NCBI RefSeq assembly: GCF_035222275.1
Contig: NC_085882.1
Coordinates: 1,991,501-2,055,500 of the forward strand
Reading direction: 5' to 3'
Source of the DNA: Podospora bellae-mahoneyi
Taxonomy: Eukaryota > Ascomycota > Sordariomycetes > Sordariales > Podosporaceae
Length of the DNA: 64,000 nt
Below, one piece after another: positions 9,383 through 21,560 of this stretch. Both the position numbers and the translations under genes were made by a program. The notes beneath the pieces are model-generated. The model did not search any database. It worked only from the letters and a program-made list of their open reading frames with translations, and was not told the origin of the DNA. Each line of letters starts with the position of its first letter. Positions within the stretch are counted from its first letter, which is position 1.

Positions 9383-11363
9383 TCACTTCTTCAACTTCAC
9401 ATCCATCTCCTTCTTAAATCCACGCCAGACCTTCTTGGCCTTCTCCAACACCTTCTCCTTTCCTTTTCCAGCACGGGCCTCCTCAATAGCCTTCTCATGC
9501 TTCTCCTGAATATCGACCAAATAGTCGACGATGGATTGCCAAGTTTCCTGACAGTTCTCGCTAGTCAAGGCAGAGCACTCGGCGAAGCCAGCCGCGTTGA
9601 TGGCGGCGGCGGCAGTCTCACCCTGGATATCAGTGGCGGGCTCAGGGGGAACAAGGAACCTCAAACCCAAGTTGGGAAACGTAGGACGACGATCGACCTT
9701 GAGGCCAATGACAATCAACGGCACATCACCGTGGAGAGAGGCAGCCAGCATAGGCTTCTAGACCGTGCTGAGGCCATCCAGGTTCCGGGAATCCTCGAGA
9801 TCATAGCAGATGATGGCCGCATTGAAGAAGGTTGACCGAAGTTGGGTGTCATGACGGCCAGCAATCATGCCAGGAAAGTCCCACAACTCGACCTGGGCAA
9901 GGGTCCGACCGGTAGCATCGCCAGTGCTCATGGTGCTGATGGTGCGGATCTCTGTCGATGTCGAGGGGGCGCCGGGAATATATCTCCCCATCAAAAGACG
10001 GCTGCATTCTTGGTTAGTGAATATGACTAGGTTGGTGGAACTCAGATAGCAAACTTACTTGAGGAACGTGGTCTTGCCCGTCTCCGGGTGTCCCAAAACG
10101 CAAATCTTGAAGTTGCGAGTGGTGATGACCGGAGCAGGCACAAAGACCCGGGACATCATGCTGAACGGGGTACTTCTCCCGCTCTCACCAACGTGCCGCG
10201 ACATGGCCGTTCCAGCGCGGGCCATGGTTGAACCGTGGTCGTCCACGGACGACCGAGTCACCGCTCCCCCGCTCACGCGGGAAAGAGCGCGCCTGAACGG
10301 TGCGGCGATCTTGACTCGCTTGCTGGGGCCAGCCTCAAGATCCTCCAATGTCGCGACTTTATTAGTGATATTTTCAAAGAAGTAGATCAAAAGTTGGAAA
10401 ACTTACAGCTCCCTGTCGCTTAGTCCCAGTCTGCCGGTTCTCCGTGGTCGACTCCCCCATCTTAACCTCGTCATCCTCCATCACGGTCGCCAAGCTTCCA
10501 GCTTGGCCTCCATTGGAGGAGCTGACTTCGGGCAGAGCGACTCTCTGCGGCCCAAATGGGCTCTCGGAAAGCGAAACCCCCTCCAGCCAGTCCTCGAGGC
10601 GACGACTTGGGAGGTAGGTCACCTCACCTTGGTTTAAGAAAGCCTGGCCGTAGAGGCGGCCGGCTTGGGCAGAGGCGGAGTCGAAAAACTCCTCTGCCGG
10701 CCCGAGAATTATCGAGCGCGAGTGCTGCAACTGCGCAGACTGCGCGCCTAGTCTGGCAGCCCGGTTGAGGCTAGCCAGCGCCTCCAGGTGCTCGTCTCTG
10801 GGGGCGTTCATTGTTGCTGCTAAAGGGGAATCGGGTTCAGCAGCGAGGTAAATAGTGGCGTTTCGAGCTCTGGGTTCGTTGAGTCGAAAGCCAAAGCCTG
10901 TGACGAGGTGTGGCGACAATCCCACAAGATCTGGATTGAGGAAAGAACGGTTTGACCAACCTGGAGTCTGGATAAGAGATCGATGAGGTTCAGTTGATCG
11001 AAGACGTCTTGGTGGAGGCGGAGGCAGAATATCAGCGTCAAGATGAAGGTCGACCTCTTGATCCTCTGGGGCGAGCGTGTAGTGAAATTCATGGGCCTCA
11101 AGGTGCGACGCTGAGAGGGGAGGCAGGCTGCTCTCGGCGCAACTCGCGCTCAGTGCCCTCCGGCGTCCTCGCATCGAGCTCCCCGGCATGGCGCGGCCAC
11201 CTGCCATCGGGATCCGCATGCTGGCTGGTCTGTTCGAGGAAGAGGCCATGGCTAGTCGCATAAAGTCGCGCAAAATGAAGTTTGGATAGTCAGATGATAC
11301 AGCCTTTTTCGAAGACAGAAAAGATACACAGCTGTGATCTCTGTCAAGGGGTTGAAACGACAC
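9383..11363 (-). CDS. N-terminally extended Ras/Rho-like small GTPase with an in-frame TAG
   Basis: Exons are 11363-10407, 10342-10059 and 10001-9383. The frame is interrupted by TAG at 9760-9758 (codon 495), then stays open for 124 more codons. A low-complexity extension of about 390 residues precedes the GTPase core: P-loop GHPETGKT (about 403-410), G3-like LWDFPG, then after the TAG the G4-like VIGLKVD and G5-like ECSAL. The Gln that normally follows DxxG is absent (DFPGM), which predicts weak intrinsic hydrolysis. There is no CAAX box; the protein ends in a basic helix. In Rho-type proteins a Trp commonly lies near the TAG, so TGG to TAG is the simplest explanation (inference). If the TAG is read as a stop, the product lacks the guanine-specificity motifs. 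The start could instead be Met at 11249. The subfamily is unknown to me. Confidence 0.75.
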
Positions 11364-12162
11364 TAAGAGAAGCTGGGCGAGCCGCCACGACAGAAGAACA
11401 AACCCGCGATAGTTGTTGTGAGAAGGAAGAATCAGAGAAAACTCCTGGCAGGCAGAGGAACTACAAGATCAGAAAAATATCTTGGGCCGGTGTTTAGACT
11501 GCAAAGAGAAGACGGCAGGAGCGTCGGGGGCATGGTCCGAGCGCCTTCGTTGAAGACTATGTGCCTGGTTGTATGCCTGGGTTGAGGACCAAGGGGCTTT
11601 AGAAGACAGCGACTGCATAAGAGCCATCCCGTATAGAATCCGGATTGATGGATTTCTTGCTGGTATACTTCAGAGTGGTCGAGGTTGTGATATCGTACTT
11701 CATATCAACAGTCTTTTGAGACCGTAGAGGGGTCCAGTCAAAGTCACAGCCAAATGATCACGACCAAGGAGCAGATTGCATTCGACACCACACGTGGAAA
11801 GCCGACTTTTATGTGCCTCTGATTTGAATATACTTACAATTGGAAACCATGTTGTTCATTCTGTAACTTGGCAAAGTCAACTTGCTGCCGTCACCATCAC
11901 CATCTCAGGGGTAAATGTTTAGATATTCACATAAACCGCACACACCCCCATAATCGCATAAACCCCAACAATGACACAATGCTCCCCGGACCCACATCGG
12001 CTCCGGGATGACGGCGATTGCGCAATCCAGGGATCCGCCCCCCCCAAGTCGGTTTATAGCGGCCCACACCACCGATTGCGGCAGCTGTTTTGAATGAGTA
12101 ATGAGTCCTGCCTCTTTTGAAGCCGAATTATCTCTCACTGTGACTTTTGGTGTCTTTCATCA
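11364..12162. other. Divergent promoter region, GTPase and aminotransferase
   Basis: This 0.8-kb interval lies between divergent genes. It contains short open frames without recognisable motifs and no RNA gene or repeat that I can see. Confidence 0.5.
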
Positions 12163-13590
12163 ATGAGCTCGTCGCTCCTCTCGCCTCTTTTCCGGCGACA
12201 GTTATTCACATCCCTTCACAAAGTTCCCACCAGACTAGCCTTCCAGAGTACCCCCTCTATCATGAGTGAGAAACTGAAGCCCGCGGCCCGTGTCGCTGGT
12301 AGGAGGCAGGATGTTTGGTGAGATCTCACATTTCTCTTTCAGTATACGTACATATCATTGACTCGAGACAAAAGGTCCATCATCAACGAAGCAGCCTCCG
12401 CCTCCCCCATCCAGCCCATCGTCAACATGGGCCAAGGCTTCTTCGGCTACAACCCCCCAGACTTCATTCTCTCAGCTGCCAAATCCGCCCTGGACCGCGT
12501 AGAATGCAACCAGTACTCCCCCACAAAGGGCAGACCACGCCTCCTCAAAGCCCTCGCCGACGCATACTCCCCCTTCTGGGGCCGTCAACTAGACCCCAAC
12601 ACAGAAATCACCGTCACCACCGGCGCCAACGAGGGTATGCTCTCCGCCTTCATGGCCTTCATCGAGCCCGGTGACGAAGTCATCGTCTTCGAACCCTTCT
12701 TCGACCAGTACATCTCCAACATTGAAATGCCCGGCGGAAAAATTGTCTACGTGCCCATGCACCCACCAAAAGAAGGCGCCGTCAAAACCCTCTCGGCAGG
12801 GGAGTGGACAGTCGACTTTGACGAGCTCGAAAAAGCCATCACGCCCAGGACAAAAATGATTGTGCTCAACACACCCCACAACCCGGTAGGCAAAGTATTT
12901 TCCCGGTCCGAGCTCGAAAAAATCGCCGAGCTGTGTCTCAAGAACCAAATCATCATCTTGTCGGATGAAGTCTACGATAGGCTTTACTACACCGAATTTA
13001 CCCGCATCGCGACTCTTTCTCCTGAGGTTGAGAAGATCACCCTTACTGTTGGGTCGGCAGGCAAGAACTTTTATGCCACTGGCTGGCGGGTGGGCTGGTT
13101 GATTGGCCCTCCCGAGCTGATCCAATACGTCTCTGCCGCTCACACGAGAATCTGCTACTCTTCCGTCTCCCCGCTTCAAGAAGCCTGCGCTATCGGGTTT
13201 GAGGAGGCGGATGGGCACGGCTTTTGGGAGCAGTGTATTGCTGACATGACGGCCAAGATGGAGAGGTTTACTGCGGTGTTTGATGAGTTGGGGATTCCGT
13301 ACAGTAAGCCCGAGGGGGGGTATTTTGTCATGGCGAATTTTAACAAGGTGCAACTTCCTGAGGGGTACGAGTTTCCGAAGCATGTCGAGGAGAGGCCGAG
13401 GGATTTTAAGCTGGCGTGGTTTTTGATTCAGGAGTTGGGGGTGGCGGCTATTCCGCCGAGTGAGTTTTACACGGATGAGAATGCGGGGATTGTGGAGGAT
13501 TATTTGAGGTTTGCGGTTTGTAAGCCTGATAATGTTTTGGAGGATGCGAAGGAGAGACTTAGGGGGCTGAAGAAGTACCTGAAGAAGTGA
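12163..13590 (+). CDS. BNA3: Kynurenine aminotransferase / cysteine-conjugate beta-lyase-type class I aminotransferase
   Basis: Exon 12163-12317 joins exon 12375-13590 through a split Trp codon (TG|G), giving 456 residues. It is a fold-type I PLP enzyme. Substrate-loop MGQGFFGYNPPDF, cofactor motif TTGANEGM, NTPHNPVGKVF, SDEVYDRLYY and the PLP-lysine site SAGKNFYATGWRVGW (Lys282) are all intact. The family converts kynurenine to kynurenate or cleaves cysteine conjugates; fungal members are called BNA3. The first 33 residues are basic and hydroxylated without acids (FRRQLFTSLHKVPTRLAFQ), which fits a mitochondrial presequence. A second in-frame ATG at Met34 could give a cytosolic form. The stop is about 550 bp from that of the convergent regulator gene. 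The class is firm; the exact substrate is inferred. Confidence 0.87.
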
Positions 13591-14144
13591 CGGCCTGTGT
13601 TTTTGAGTGGCAAGTGTCGGAAGAGCGGCCGGTTGGGTCATGTTAGCATTTTTTTTTTTAGACAGCAAGCAAGTGTGATTCTATTGATGGAGGGGATAGA
13701 AACTGATATTCCTTATATAACCGCTCACTTTGGTTAGGAGGTAAATACTGGATTTGTTGATATATCCTTCTAGCCCGCTTAATCTGTCTCGGACAACGCC
13801 GGCTTCCCTATTTTGGTGACCTTTTCCCATTAAAACTCACTTTGGGGTTGGCAATGCCATTACCCCCTTAAATCCAACGCCTGCCGGACCTGCCGCTTTA
13901 CCAATCCCTGTACTCAGCCCAACATATTCCCCATCCTGATGACACTTTCTCATACCTATGTATATGTCAAGTATTAGTTCCTCAATCCCGACGCCGCCGT
14001 GTACTCTCTATGCTGCTGTTGATGTTGCGCTTGTAACTGCGGTCCAGGCGGGGTTATCAAGGGCGAGCCCGCCAAAGTATCCCATCTCTCGAGGAAGTGT
14101 TCCCAGTTCAAGACACCGTCGTCGTGATTCATCTAGTCTCCCTA
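13591..14144. other. Convergent intergenic region
   Basis: The interval between two convergent stops holds both 3' untranslated regions. It includes a T-run near 13650 and AT-rich DNA near 13710-13770. A short plus-strand frame at 13958 is antisense to the neighbouring gene's end and unsupported. Confidence 0.45.
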
Positions 14145-16650
14145 TCAGCAGCCATAACCTTGATACCTATTTCTCGCGAGACCTACCCCATCATTCACAT
14201 AACCATTCGTCACAGGCGGACCCCCCACTCCCGCCGCCAGTTTTGCATAACCCGGAGGAGGAGCTGGTTGGTGCTGGACCGCACTCGCCGAGATCCCCAT
14301 CTTGGCCAGAGCACCCCCCACAATATCTTGCACTCTCCCAACCATTCTCTGCATCTTCTGCATCTTTTCATCCATCGTCCCCGGCCAAACAGAGCTAAGC
14401 ACCACCCCCAACGCCACAATCTCGTTGACGTCGCTGCTGGCGTCTGGGATCAGGGTCACAAGCCGGTCGAGGGTTCGCTCGACTGTTTGTGCCATTGTTA
14501 CCGCTGACCAGGGGTAGCTCGGTCCTCTCGCCCCCGTGCCAACAGCACTGAGCAGGTCTTCGTCGTAAGGATTGTGGCTGTTGCTCTGGGAATGCCGATG
14601 CTGATACTGCCGAGGGTACGCCACCTGCGGGTGATGCCAGGGCTCACCGTCCGAATTCTGCGATATCTGTGAATTATTCCTCTGTTGCTGTTGGTGCTGC
14701 TGTGCTCGCTTGATGTAAGCACACACACCCAACCCAGCCTCCACAATGTCCTTTTTCATGACAAACAGGTACATCGCCACCACTTCTTCGTAGCCCGGAC
14801 TCCTGGGGTCGATCTCATCGGCATAGGTTAAGATTGCCATTGCTGATTTTAGGTACGAGAGCTCAATGTTTGGCGGGCAACTGCTCGGGTCGGAGAGGAG
14901 CCCTAGAGCGAAGGGGCGGTATAATGCTAGTAGTGGTCGGCGGACGTGCATATCCAACAAGGCTCGGTGTCGCCATTCTTTGTGGCTGTTTTCTGGGTTG
15001 AGAGAGGCGTGTCTCGGGAAGAGGGCGGCAATGTCGGAGAGGAGGTTTTCGAGGTTCTGGCCAGCGGACAGGATAGGTTGGTAAGAGTCGAGGGTTGGAA
15101 GATGGGATATCAAGGCTGCGGCTTCGATTCTAGCTGGGAGAGTTCGGGAGGTGTAGGCTTGAAGGCGGTTACTCGTAGAGTGGTCGAGTGGGAGTGACGG
15201 CGGCAAACCAGGCGTCGTAGGGGAGAGAGAGTCATCGTCGAGATTGGAGGGTGGTTTGCAGCTGTATTCACCCGCCCGGATGGCAAACGGAAGGGCGCAC
15301 ATCAACGAAATGTGGAGGTCCATTTCAAGCAGAGTGTACCACAGTCGTCGGCGCATCTCGCCGATGAAAGGACTTGACGGGGGAAGCTCAGAAGGGTCTC
15401 GGTGGAGGTCCATCGTCATGGCCATGCGAATTATGTAGCCTAATTGCGTCCAGGAGGAGCGTTGGTGGGGGCAGATGGTTCGTTCGGCGTGGAGAAGGAG
15501 GAGCTCGGTCTGGAGAGTGGTCAAGTCGGTGATTTGTTTTCTTCGAAGATCATCTAGCCAGTGCCTGACCAATATGCAGGCAGTGGGGATGTTGACGCTG
15601 GTGAATCTATCCTGCCCTAAACCTCGAGAATCTGTCCCAAAGCGAGCCGCGATGCTGATCATGCAGAGCAACCGAGGAAGAAAGCTTTCGCTACAGCCTC
15701 GTTTGTCCCAGTACTGGGCATATTCTTGGTGGAAAGACGAGACGTGGACCATCCGATACAAGCCTTCAGAAACGACAAAATACTGATTGACGAGCCTGTC
15801 GCAGACGGATCGTGGTGGTAAAACATCGTTCATGCGTTTCTGAATTGGCATCATGGAATCGACATAGACGGTGATGGGCTCGAGAGCCTTGTGGTGTTCC
15901 ATTTTCAGCACTCGGCATGCGTTCTGTAGGCGGGCAAAGGGTCCCCGCAGGTGATCTGTTCTCGCCATGGTTCTCAGAAGATCATCGGCCTCGTCGAACT
16001 CCGATGGACGTCAGTGTCTCAGTTCGACCGTTTCATCGAGCACATGTCTTACAATATTCAGCAGAACCTGCGTGCTGTCCAGACCTTGGGGACTTGGGAA
16101 CCGGAAACCTGGGTTGAATGGACGGCTCCGAATGGCCATTGACTGTCGGTAGGGAAATGTTGGTGAAGACTTTTCTGTGATGATCCTCTCGAGGCGCTCC
16201 AGCCGTGCTGCCATCTCGTCCAGACTGACCTGAGGCTTATGGTAGTGCTCCATGCCGTTGGATTGCGAGAATGGTCGAGGATAATCTCCATCATTGATGC
16301 TGGCAAGGTGTTGAGGGCGTTTGACCGGTCTTTCAGCCGATTCTCCATCAGACCCGTCTGAGCCACCACCATTCTCCTGGTCAGTATATCGACAAGGCCT
16401 TCGGGACTTCTGACACTGAGAACATGGTGCTACTCGATCACACTTCAACTTGCGCTTGCTGGCCAAAAGATTAGTTCCAGGCTTCTCCTCCCAGGCAGAA
16501 GCTCATCCCTTACCGGCATTCGACACAAGACTTGACTGGTCGAGGGCGCTTGACGCTCTTTGGCTGGACTGTTGGATCTAGCACGGTCGACGAGGTTACG
16601 GACGGTGTTCTAGGCAACACAGGACCTCCACCTTCGAGCAGTGCTTCCAT
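14145..16650 (-). CDS. Zn2Cys6 fungal transcription factor
   Basis: Exons 16650-16514, 16458-16053 and 15998-14145 give 798 residues. The zinc cluster (residues 42-68) spans the first junction: CVECRKRKLKCDRVAPC, then SQC and a final C six residues on, the canonical C2-C6-C5-C2-C6-C spacing. A basic stretch (KSVKRPRPVK) precedes it, and a short heptad region (LDEMAARLERLERIITEK) offers dimerisation. The middle carries the fungal-specific transcription factor domain (FLPRLLCMISIAARFG, MRRRLWYTLLEMDLHISL). The second intron is 54 bp, phase 0, with a CTGAC branch site and GAG acceptor; without it a TGA interrupts the frame. Target genes cannot be read from the sequence. The neighbouring aminotransferase is convergent, so there is no hint of a shared promoter. 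Confidence 0.87.
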
Positions 16651-19600
16651 GGTGACCTCTCGAGAATGACCTGTCGTCAGTGACTGGCATTGGAAAATTG
16701 AACGAGCAGAAAATGAGCGGTGGCTTGGGTGTCGACTCTCGAAGGGCTCAGCTTGGGGCAGCGGTTTGGCGGGATATCAGAAACTTTGTGGTTGCTTCTT
16801 CTGGCGTCCTTTTGGCAAGCCCCCTTTTAGTCAGTCAGGAGGCATTAGAGGGAACACACGGCCGGTACGGTATTGTGCTGTGTATGTCACGAATCCACGG
16901 TCTCCCGAAACAACTGACTTCTCGCAATGTGCCACAACCCGCCCTCTGTTGGCCTCTCAGCCGCGACATGCGGCACTTGGGCTTTGGGGAAGGGGGGGGA
17001 GATAGGTATGGTTGACGCAACATTGAGAACATGGCGAGCAAAGGGCGAGAGCATAACCGTCCTTGTATGCATGCATCCTGCAAGACTGCCCTGTCCTGTC
17101 CTGTCCGCCTCAGCTCTCCCGAGAGTCGATGTGTATGTGGTTGCATAAAAAATGGCCAGGTTGAAAGACAAAGACATGGGGGGTGAGTCCCCCACAGAGA
17201 CCGGGTGCAACCGACATTAGGGGCTAGGGCCCCGTAGCTTAGGCCACCCTAATGCACAACTTACAGTGGAGTGGGAAGCTAAAGGAAGCATCACAAGGAC
17301 AGCCCAGGGCCATCCTTTCATCCACCCAACATCCAAGGTAACGACATGGATGACATCGACTTGTACCTTTTTGTTTTATCCATGATCTTTTCGGAGCCGA
17401 ACCCCCATGACCACCACCACATCGTCAACACACCCTCGGACACGAAAATGTCGCCGATGGATGCAGGCCACCCTCCCCAGAGGAAGACGTGCGCAAAAAA
17501 GAGGCAATGCGAGCACGCGGCACCAAGCAAGGAATCACGAAGTGGTCAAAGATCAATCCAACAGGAGGCGGAACCCGGATGTTGGACCGTGGTTGAAGAT
17601 AAGGTTATGACATTTGGCAGGCACATTATTCTCCGTGCGAGGAACTTGACGTTGGTACGAGGCCAAGCCGACATAATTTCCTGACTCTCCAAAGCATGGT
17701 TGTCGATCCTGCAACCATAACGCCTCTCGCCTTCCCTTCTGGATACCACCTCCCTCTCCAGCCTGCCATCACTTGATATTCAACATCGGCCCAGCCAGTA
17801 CTCAGGCTTCGGTGCTGTCGTTTACTTCTCGTCTCGACAGATGAAGCCACGGGCCGAGGACTACCTCAAACTCAGGTCCGCCCAGCCCGGATATCCCCTC
17901 TTGACACGCCGGCCTTTCTCTTTTGGCTCCGCAATCTTGACGCCACGAAAGTTGGTTCCGACGGGCTTCTCGTTTTCCTCTATATGATAAAATCCGAGGC
18001 AGAACAGAGTCGAGATGAGCTGTGATCGCTTCGGCTGGCCTTTGATCTTGTTGGACGGCGCAGACCGTCCCAACCACCAGACATACGGACCTGGCATATC
18101 AACACGGCGTTCGCTTCTAGAAGTCCCAAGTGTGGCACATCCATCTGATGGATAATACCAATCTCGTGAAACACCGGCGATAGGACACCTATACGTGGTA
18201 CGGTGGGAAGACCACCATCTGGACATTTCACACACTGAGCGCCCTTTCGGAAGCCTCCGCCCGTCCTCGGATTTATTTCAGATCTTTATTCCGGGGTAGT
18301 CGCAGTAACGACTTCCTAATGGGTCTAGGGTACCTACCTTAGTTGGGATAACGACGTTGGTGGCGTAAACCTCCCACTAGGGCTCTCGCCAGTGATCCCA
18401 AGCTGCCCCGTTTTCGACCGCCTACGGATACCGAGGCCACGAGCACCCCAACTGCGGTTGCTCCCTCGCCGGACCCAAGCTTAGACAGCTCGTTCCTGGA
18501 CCTACCAGAGACAGTGGAAAGACATCGCGACTCGAGCTGGTCAGAACTCTAGAAGCCACACCCCACGCACCCCCAACTGAAACAGCAAGGCTAACGCAAG
18601 GGCACAACACCCCTTACCCTTCTCTCACACACCACCAAACACAAGCCATGTCGTTATCTTTTTCCATTCCGAGGGCAAATCTAAACGCCTCTCATATGCA
18701 ATCATATATGCCAAGGTACAGCTCACACTACACGAGGACCGGCCCTCGGTGACAACGGGCGGCGGCGGCTCATTATAAGCGAGGAAATAGATGAAGCCAG
18801 TCCCAGGGCAGCATGTACAGAATCTTCCACGCAGATTGAAGACCACTTTCCATCGGTGGGCGTGGCTTTCGGTTCCTTCGGCACTTGAGGGCGGGAAAAC
18901 CGTGTAGCAATATATCGAACGTTTAGCACCTTGCATTGAACAAGCCGGATTTGTATACCAATACATACACTACCTCCGGAGACCACGAGATAAGTGCAGG
19001 ATCTGGCACAACTTGACAGACGAGCTTATGCATATACCCATCCGCTACCCGGTTGAAAAGGCGAGTGAGTTACGTATCGGTTGGACTGACCATTTGGGGT
19101 AAAACAGTCAACGTGATCGATCAATATGTTGATGAATAGCCGGCGGTATTAAACGGTATTCACGCATTTTTTCTCCACTGACAACAACCAGATCAAAGGG
19201 CAAATGTTCCTGACTAACGGCCAGAACCACCCAAGCAAACTGTGAAGAAAAAACGGCGCTTTTATCCTGACTAAAGGCCCAGCAACCCAGACCGAGGCAG
19301 GCCGGTTGGGCGTTAACTAGGACTCTCGCTCGCCGGTCCACCACCACCATCTCATCCCATCCTACCACTCACTCCCACGCTCATGGCTGCACTAGAAAAC
19401 CACTTGGACAAGCCAAGCCAACCACGAAGGATCCTACCCTGGCTCTGGAAAAGCCTCTAGCCTTGACTGTTGGCTCCCTTGGTTGCAGCTCTAGTGTGTA
19501 GCTTACCCATCCGGTAGGGTACCTAGGTGGATGTGTTGGTCCGGCAGCCGGCCGGCCGAGTGACAACGGAACATAGTGGACGACACCACCAACCCAGCCA

Positions 19601-20126
19601 ACAAGGTGCTTACATTAGTTTTGCTGACAAGCATGTGAATATTGGATATTTCCCACGGAGGAGAGAGCGCAAGGGTTTCACAAAGAAAACTTGTGAAGCA
19701 AACCAAAAACGGAATTGGAATAGAAAAGTAACAAGTTAAAAAAAGCGAGAGAGAAAGAGATTCGTCCCTTGGATGCCACCGTGCGCGCCTGCTTAAATAA
19801 CAAACATCCTTCTCCTCCAAAAGTCGTGCTCCATACTGTTGTTGTTGTTGTTGTTGTTGTTGTTTGTTGTTGTTGTTGCTGAAAAAGCCATGAGTTTTGC
19901 TTGCGATGCTTTATCTGTCCTTTATCCACCACCACCACCTCTCCTCTTCAACCTAGTCGATGTTCGGCTTACTTTCTCATTGGGAACATGATCGGTTCTC
20001 CATCCCATAACCCCTCCCCCTCCCTCCTCCCTTCTTGAGTCCTGTGTTCCCCCTCCTTTCTTTCATAACCTCAACTTCGTTTCCCTTGGACCAGAGAAGT
20101 GTTCAAAGCTTCCCCAACGAAGAGCT
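16651..20126. other. Gene-poor region of 3.5 kb
   Basis: I find no exon chain with recognisable protein content on either strand. Open frames are short (up to about 125 codons) and contain low-information sequence. A GTT microsatellite lies at 19838-19879. The last few hundred bases probably belong to the 3' region of ATX1, and the first few hundred to the regulator's promoter. Confidence 0.45.
19838..19879. repeat. (GTT)n microsatellite
   Basis: About fourteen GTT/TTG triplets with a single interruption. It is non-coding in my models. Confidence 0.9.
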
Positions 20127-20559
20127 CTACTCATCCTTGGGAACCTCGACGCTCCTCTCCTCGCCGTCGGCCTCGCCCTTTGTGACTTTTTTGCCCGTCT
20201 TGGCGATGGTCTTGAGGACTTTTTCGTAGGGGAGGGAGTCCTCTGCGATGACGGTGGCTGTTTGGGTTTCGAGGGAGACGGTGTAGGACTTGACGCCTGT
20301 GGTTTTTGTTTTTGTTCTCTTGTCAGCAAAACTGTTTTCTTGTTGCGGTGTTGGCCGTGGCCCGGGTTTGACGGCCGCGCAAAAGGGGAGAACGTTGGGG
20401 GTGGAGAGGGAAAGGGGGGCGCATTTTACCCTCGAGCTTCTTCAAAACCCTGTCCACAGCACCGGAGCAGCCGCCACAGCTCATGACAATGTTAAAGTGG
20501 TACTTGTGCTCCTGTCCGGTGGGGACGTCGGGAGTGGCAGCGGTAGCAACGTCGGCCAT
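20127..20559 (-). CDS. ATX1: Copper metallochaperone of the ATX1 type
   Basis: Exon 20559-20430 joins exon 20296-20127 through a 133-bp intron, giving 99 residues. A heavy-metal-associated domain follows a short N-terminal tail. The copper-binding loop is MSCGGC (Cys28, Cys31), the segment AVDRVLKKLEG follows, and after the junction come the beta strands VKSYTVSLETQTATVI. The conserved lysine-rich face is present (YEKVLKTIAKTGKKV). ATX1 proteins carry Cu(I) from the cytosol to the Golgi ATPase CCC2. The N-terminal tail of about 18 residues and acidic C-terminal tail are longer than in yeast ATX1. The intron is over twice the usual local length and is rich in A/C, but no structured RNA is evident. 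Confidence 0.9.
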
Positions 20560-21560
20560 TTTTTGTCTTGTTTTTCGGTTCGTTCAACAATGCGAGGAAT
20601 TAGGGGTGTTGGTGAGGTAATTGGCGTTTTAGGGGTAGGAGTAGCGCGGTACGTTTTTTTGGTTGTGAGAAGGTTTGGAGAAAGAGATAAAACGGGGGAG
20701 TGGTGGAGGTGGTGGGTGGGCACTTGGTTATGTTATTTAAGGTTGAAGACAACGTGTATTTGGCGGTGGTGGTGGTGGTGCTGTTGCTATATATAACCGC
20801 TTGTGTGTGTCCCAGGCACGGAAAAGGCGGGAAATTTAACGGGTTGAACAGCGCGCAGCTAGTCTACGTACGCACTTGTACATGAGATGGGAGGGAGGTT
20901 TGTGGTTGGGGCGGTAGTGGTTACAAAGCTACGGATGGTACTTGGTTGCGGGAGACGAGATGCGATGGTGGAGGACGGGAGGAGGGGGGGGAGGGAAAGG
21001 CGGGGCAGAATGATAAATCAAGATGACGCCAGCGGGGAAAAAGGCTCGAGAGACCTGAGAGAGAGACCAGATTGTGATTGCGCCTTTTGTGATTGCGCGC
21101 GATGGGAATCTTTGCTGGCTGCTTTATTTAGTGAGGATTATTAATGTTCCTCTGCGGTGCAAGCTTAAGGTCTTGAGCTTGTTCGAGGTATCCCATTGCC
21201 TTTGCTGAGTACCCCGCTATGAAGACCCCAAATATCAAAAGGCCTTGGACTATCTCGCCAAACGCAATTCCCCCTCTATCCACATCTCTGCCCAGAACTT
21301 GAAACATGCTCATATCTGACTCACTTTGAAACAAGGCACAGCTTTGAGGTTGAGATGATTCCTGCCCTATACATCAGAGCTAACAGTTTCCCATGAAAAT
21401 AACATGGAGACGTGATACCCGTGTCTGAGCTGGCTGTGTTACCTGCGGATAAAGACACTCCGTGCAATAGGAAGCCAAGCAGTTCGGGAGATGCGATCTG
21501 GGACAGACAAAAATGGAGCCGTCGAATAGAGTCAAGTGGACCCAAAAAAGGTACCAAAAA
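20560..21560. other. Intergenic region upstream of ATX1
   Basis: This 1-kb interval contains the ATX1 promoter. GT/GGT-rich simple sequence occurs at about 20690-20800. No supported gene is present before the 5S gene at 21561. Confidence 0.5.

Noticed and set aside
12589-13668. 359-codon antisense frame within the aminotransferase gene
   Set aside because: Shadow of the sense frame; no domain content.
16011-16013. In-frame TGA in the Zn2Cys6 regulator, as a second possible edited or nonsense stop
   Set aside because: It lies in a 54-bp intron with GTAAGA donor and CTGAC branch site; splicing removes it in phase.
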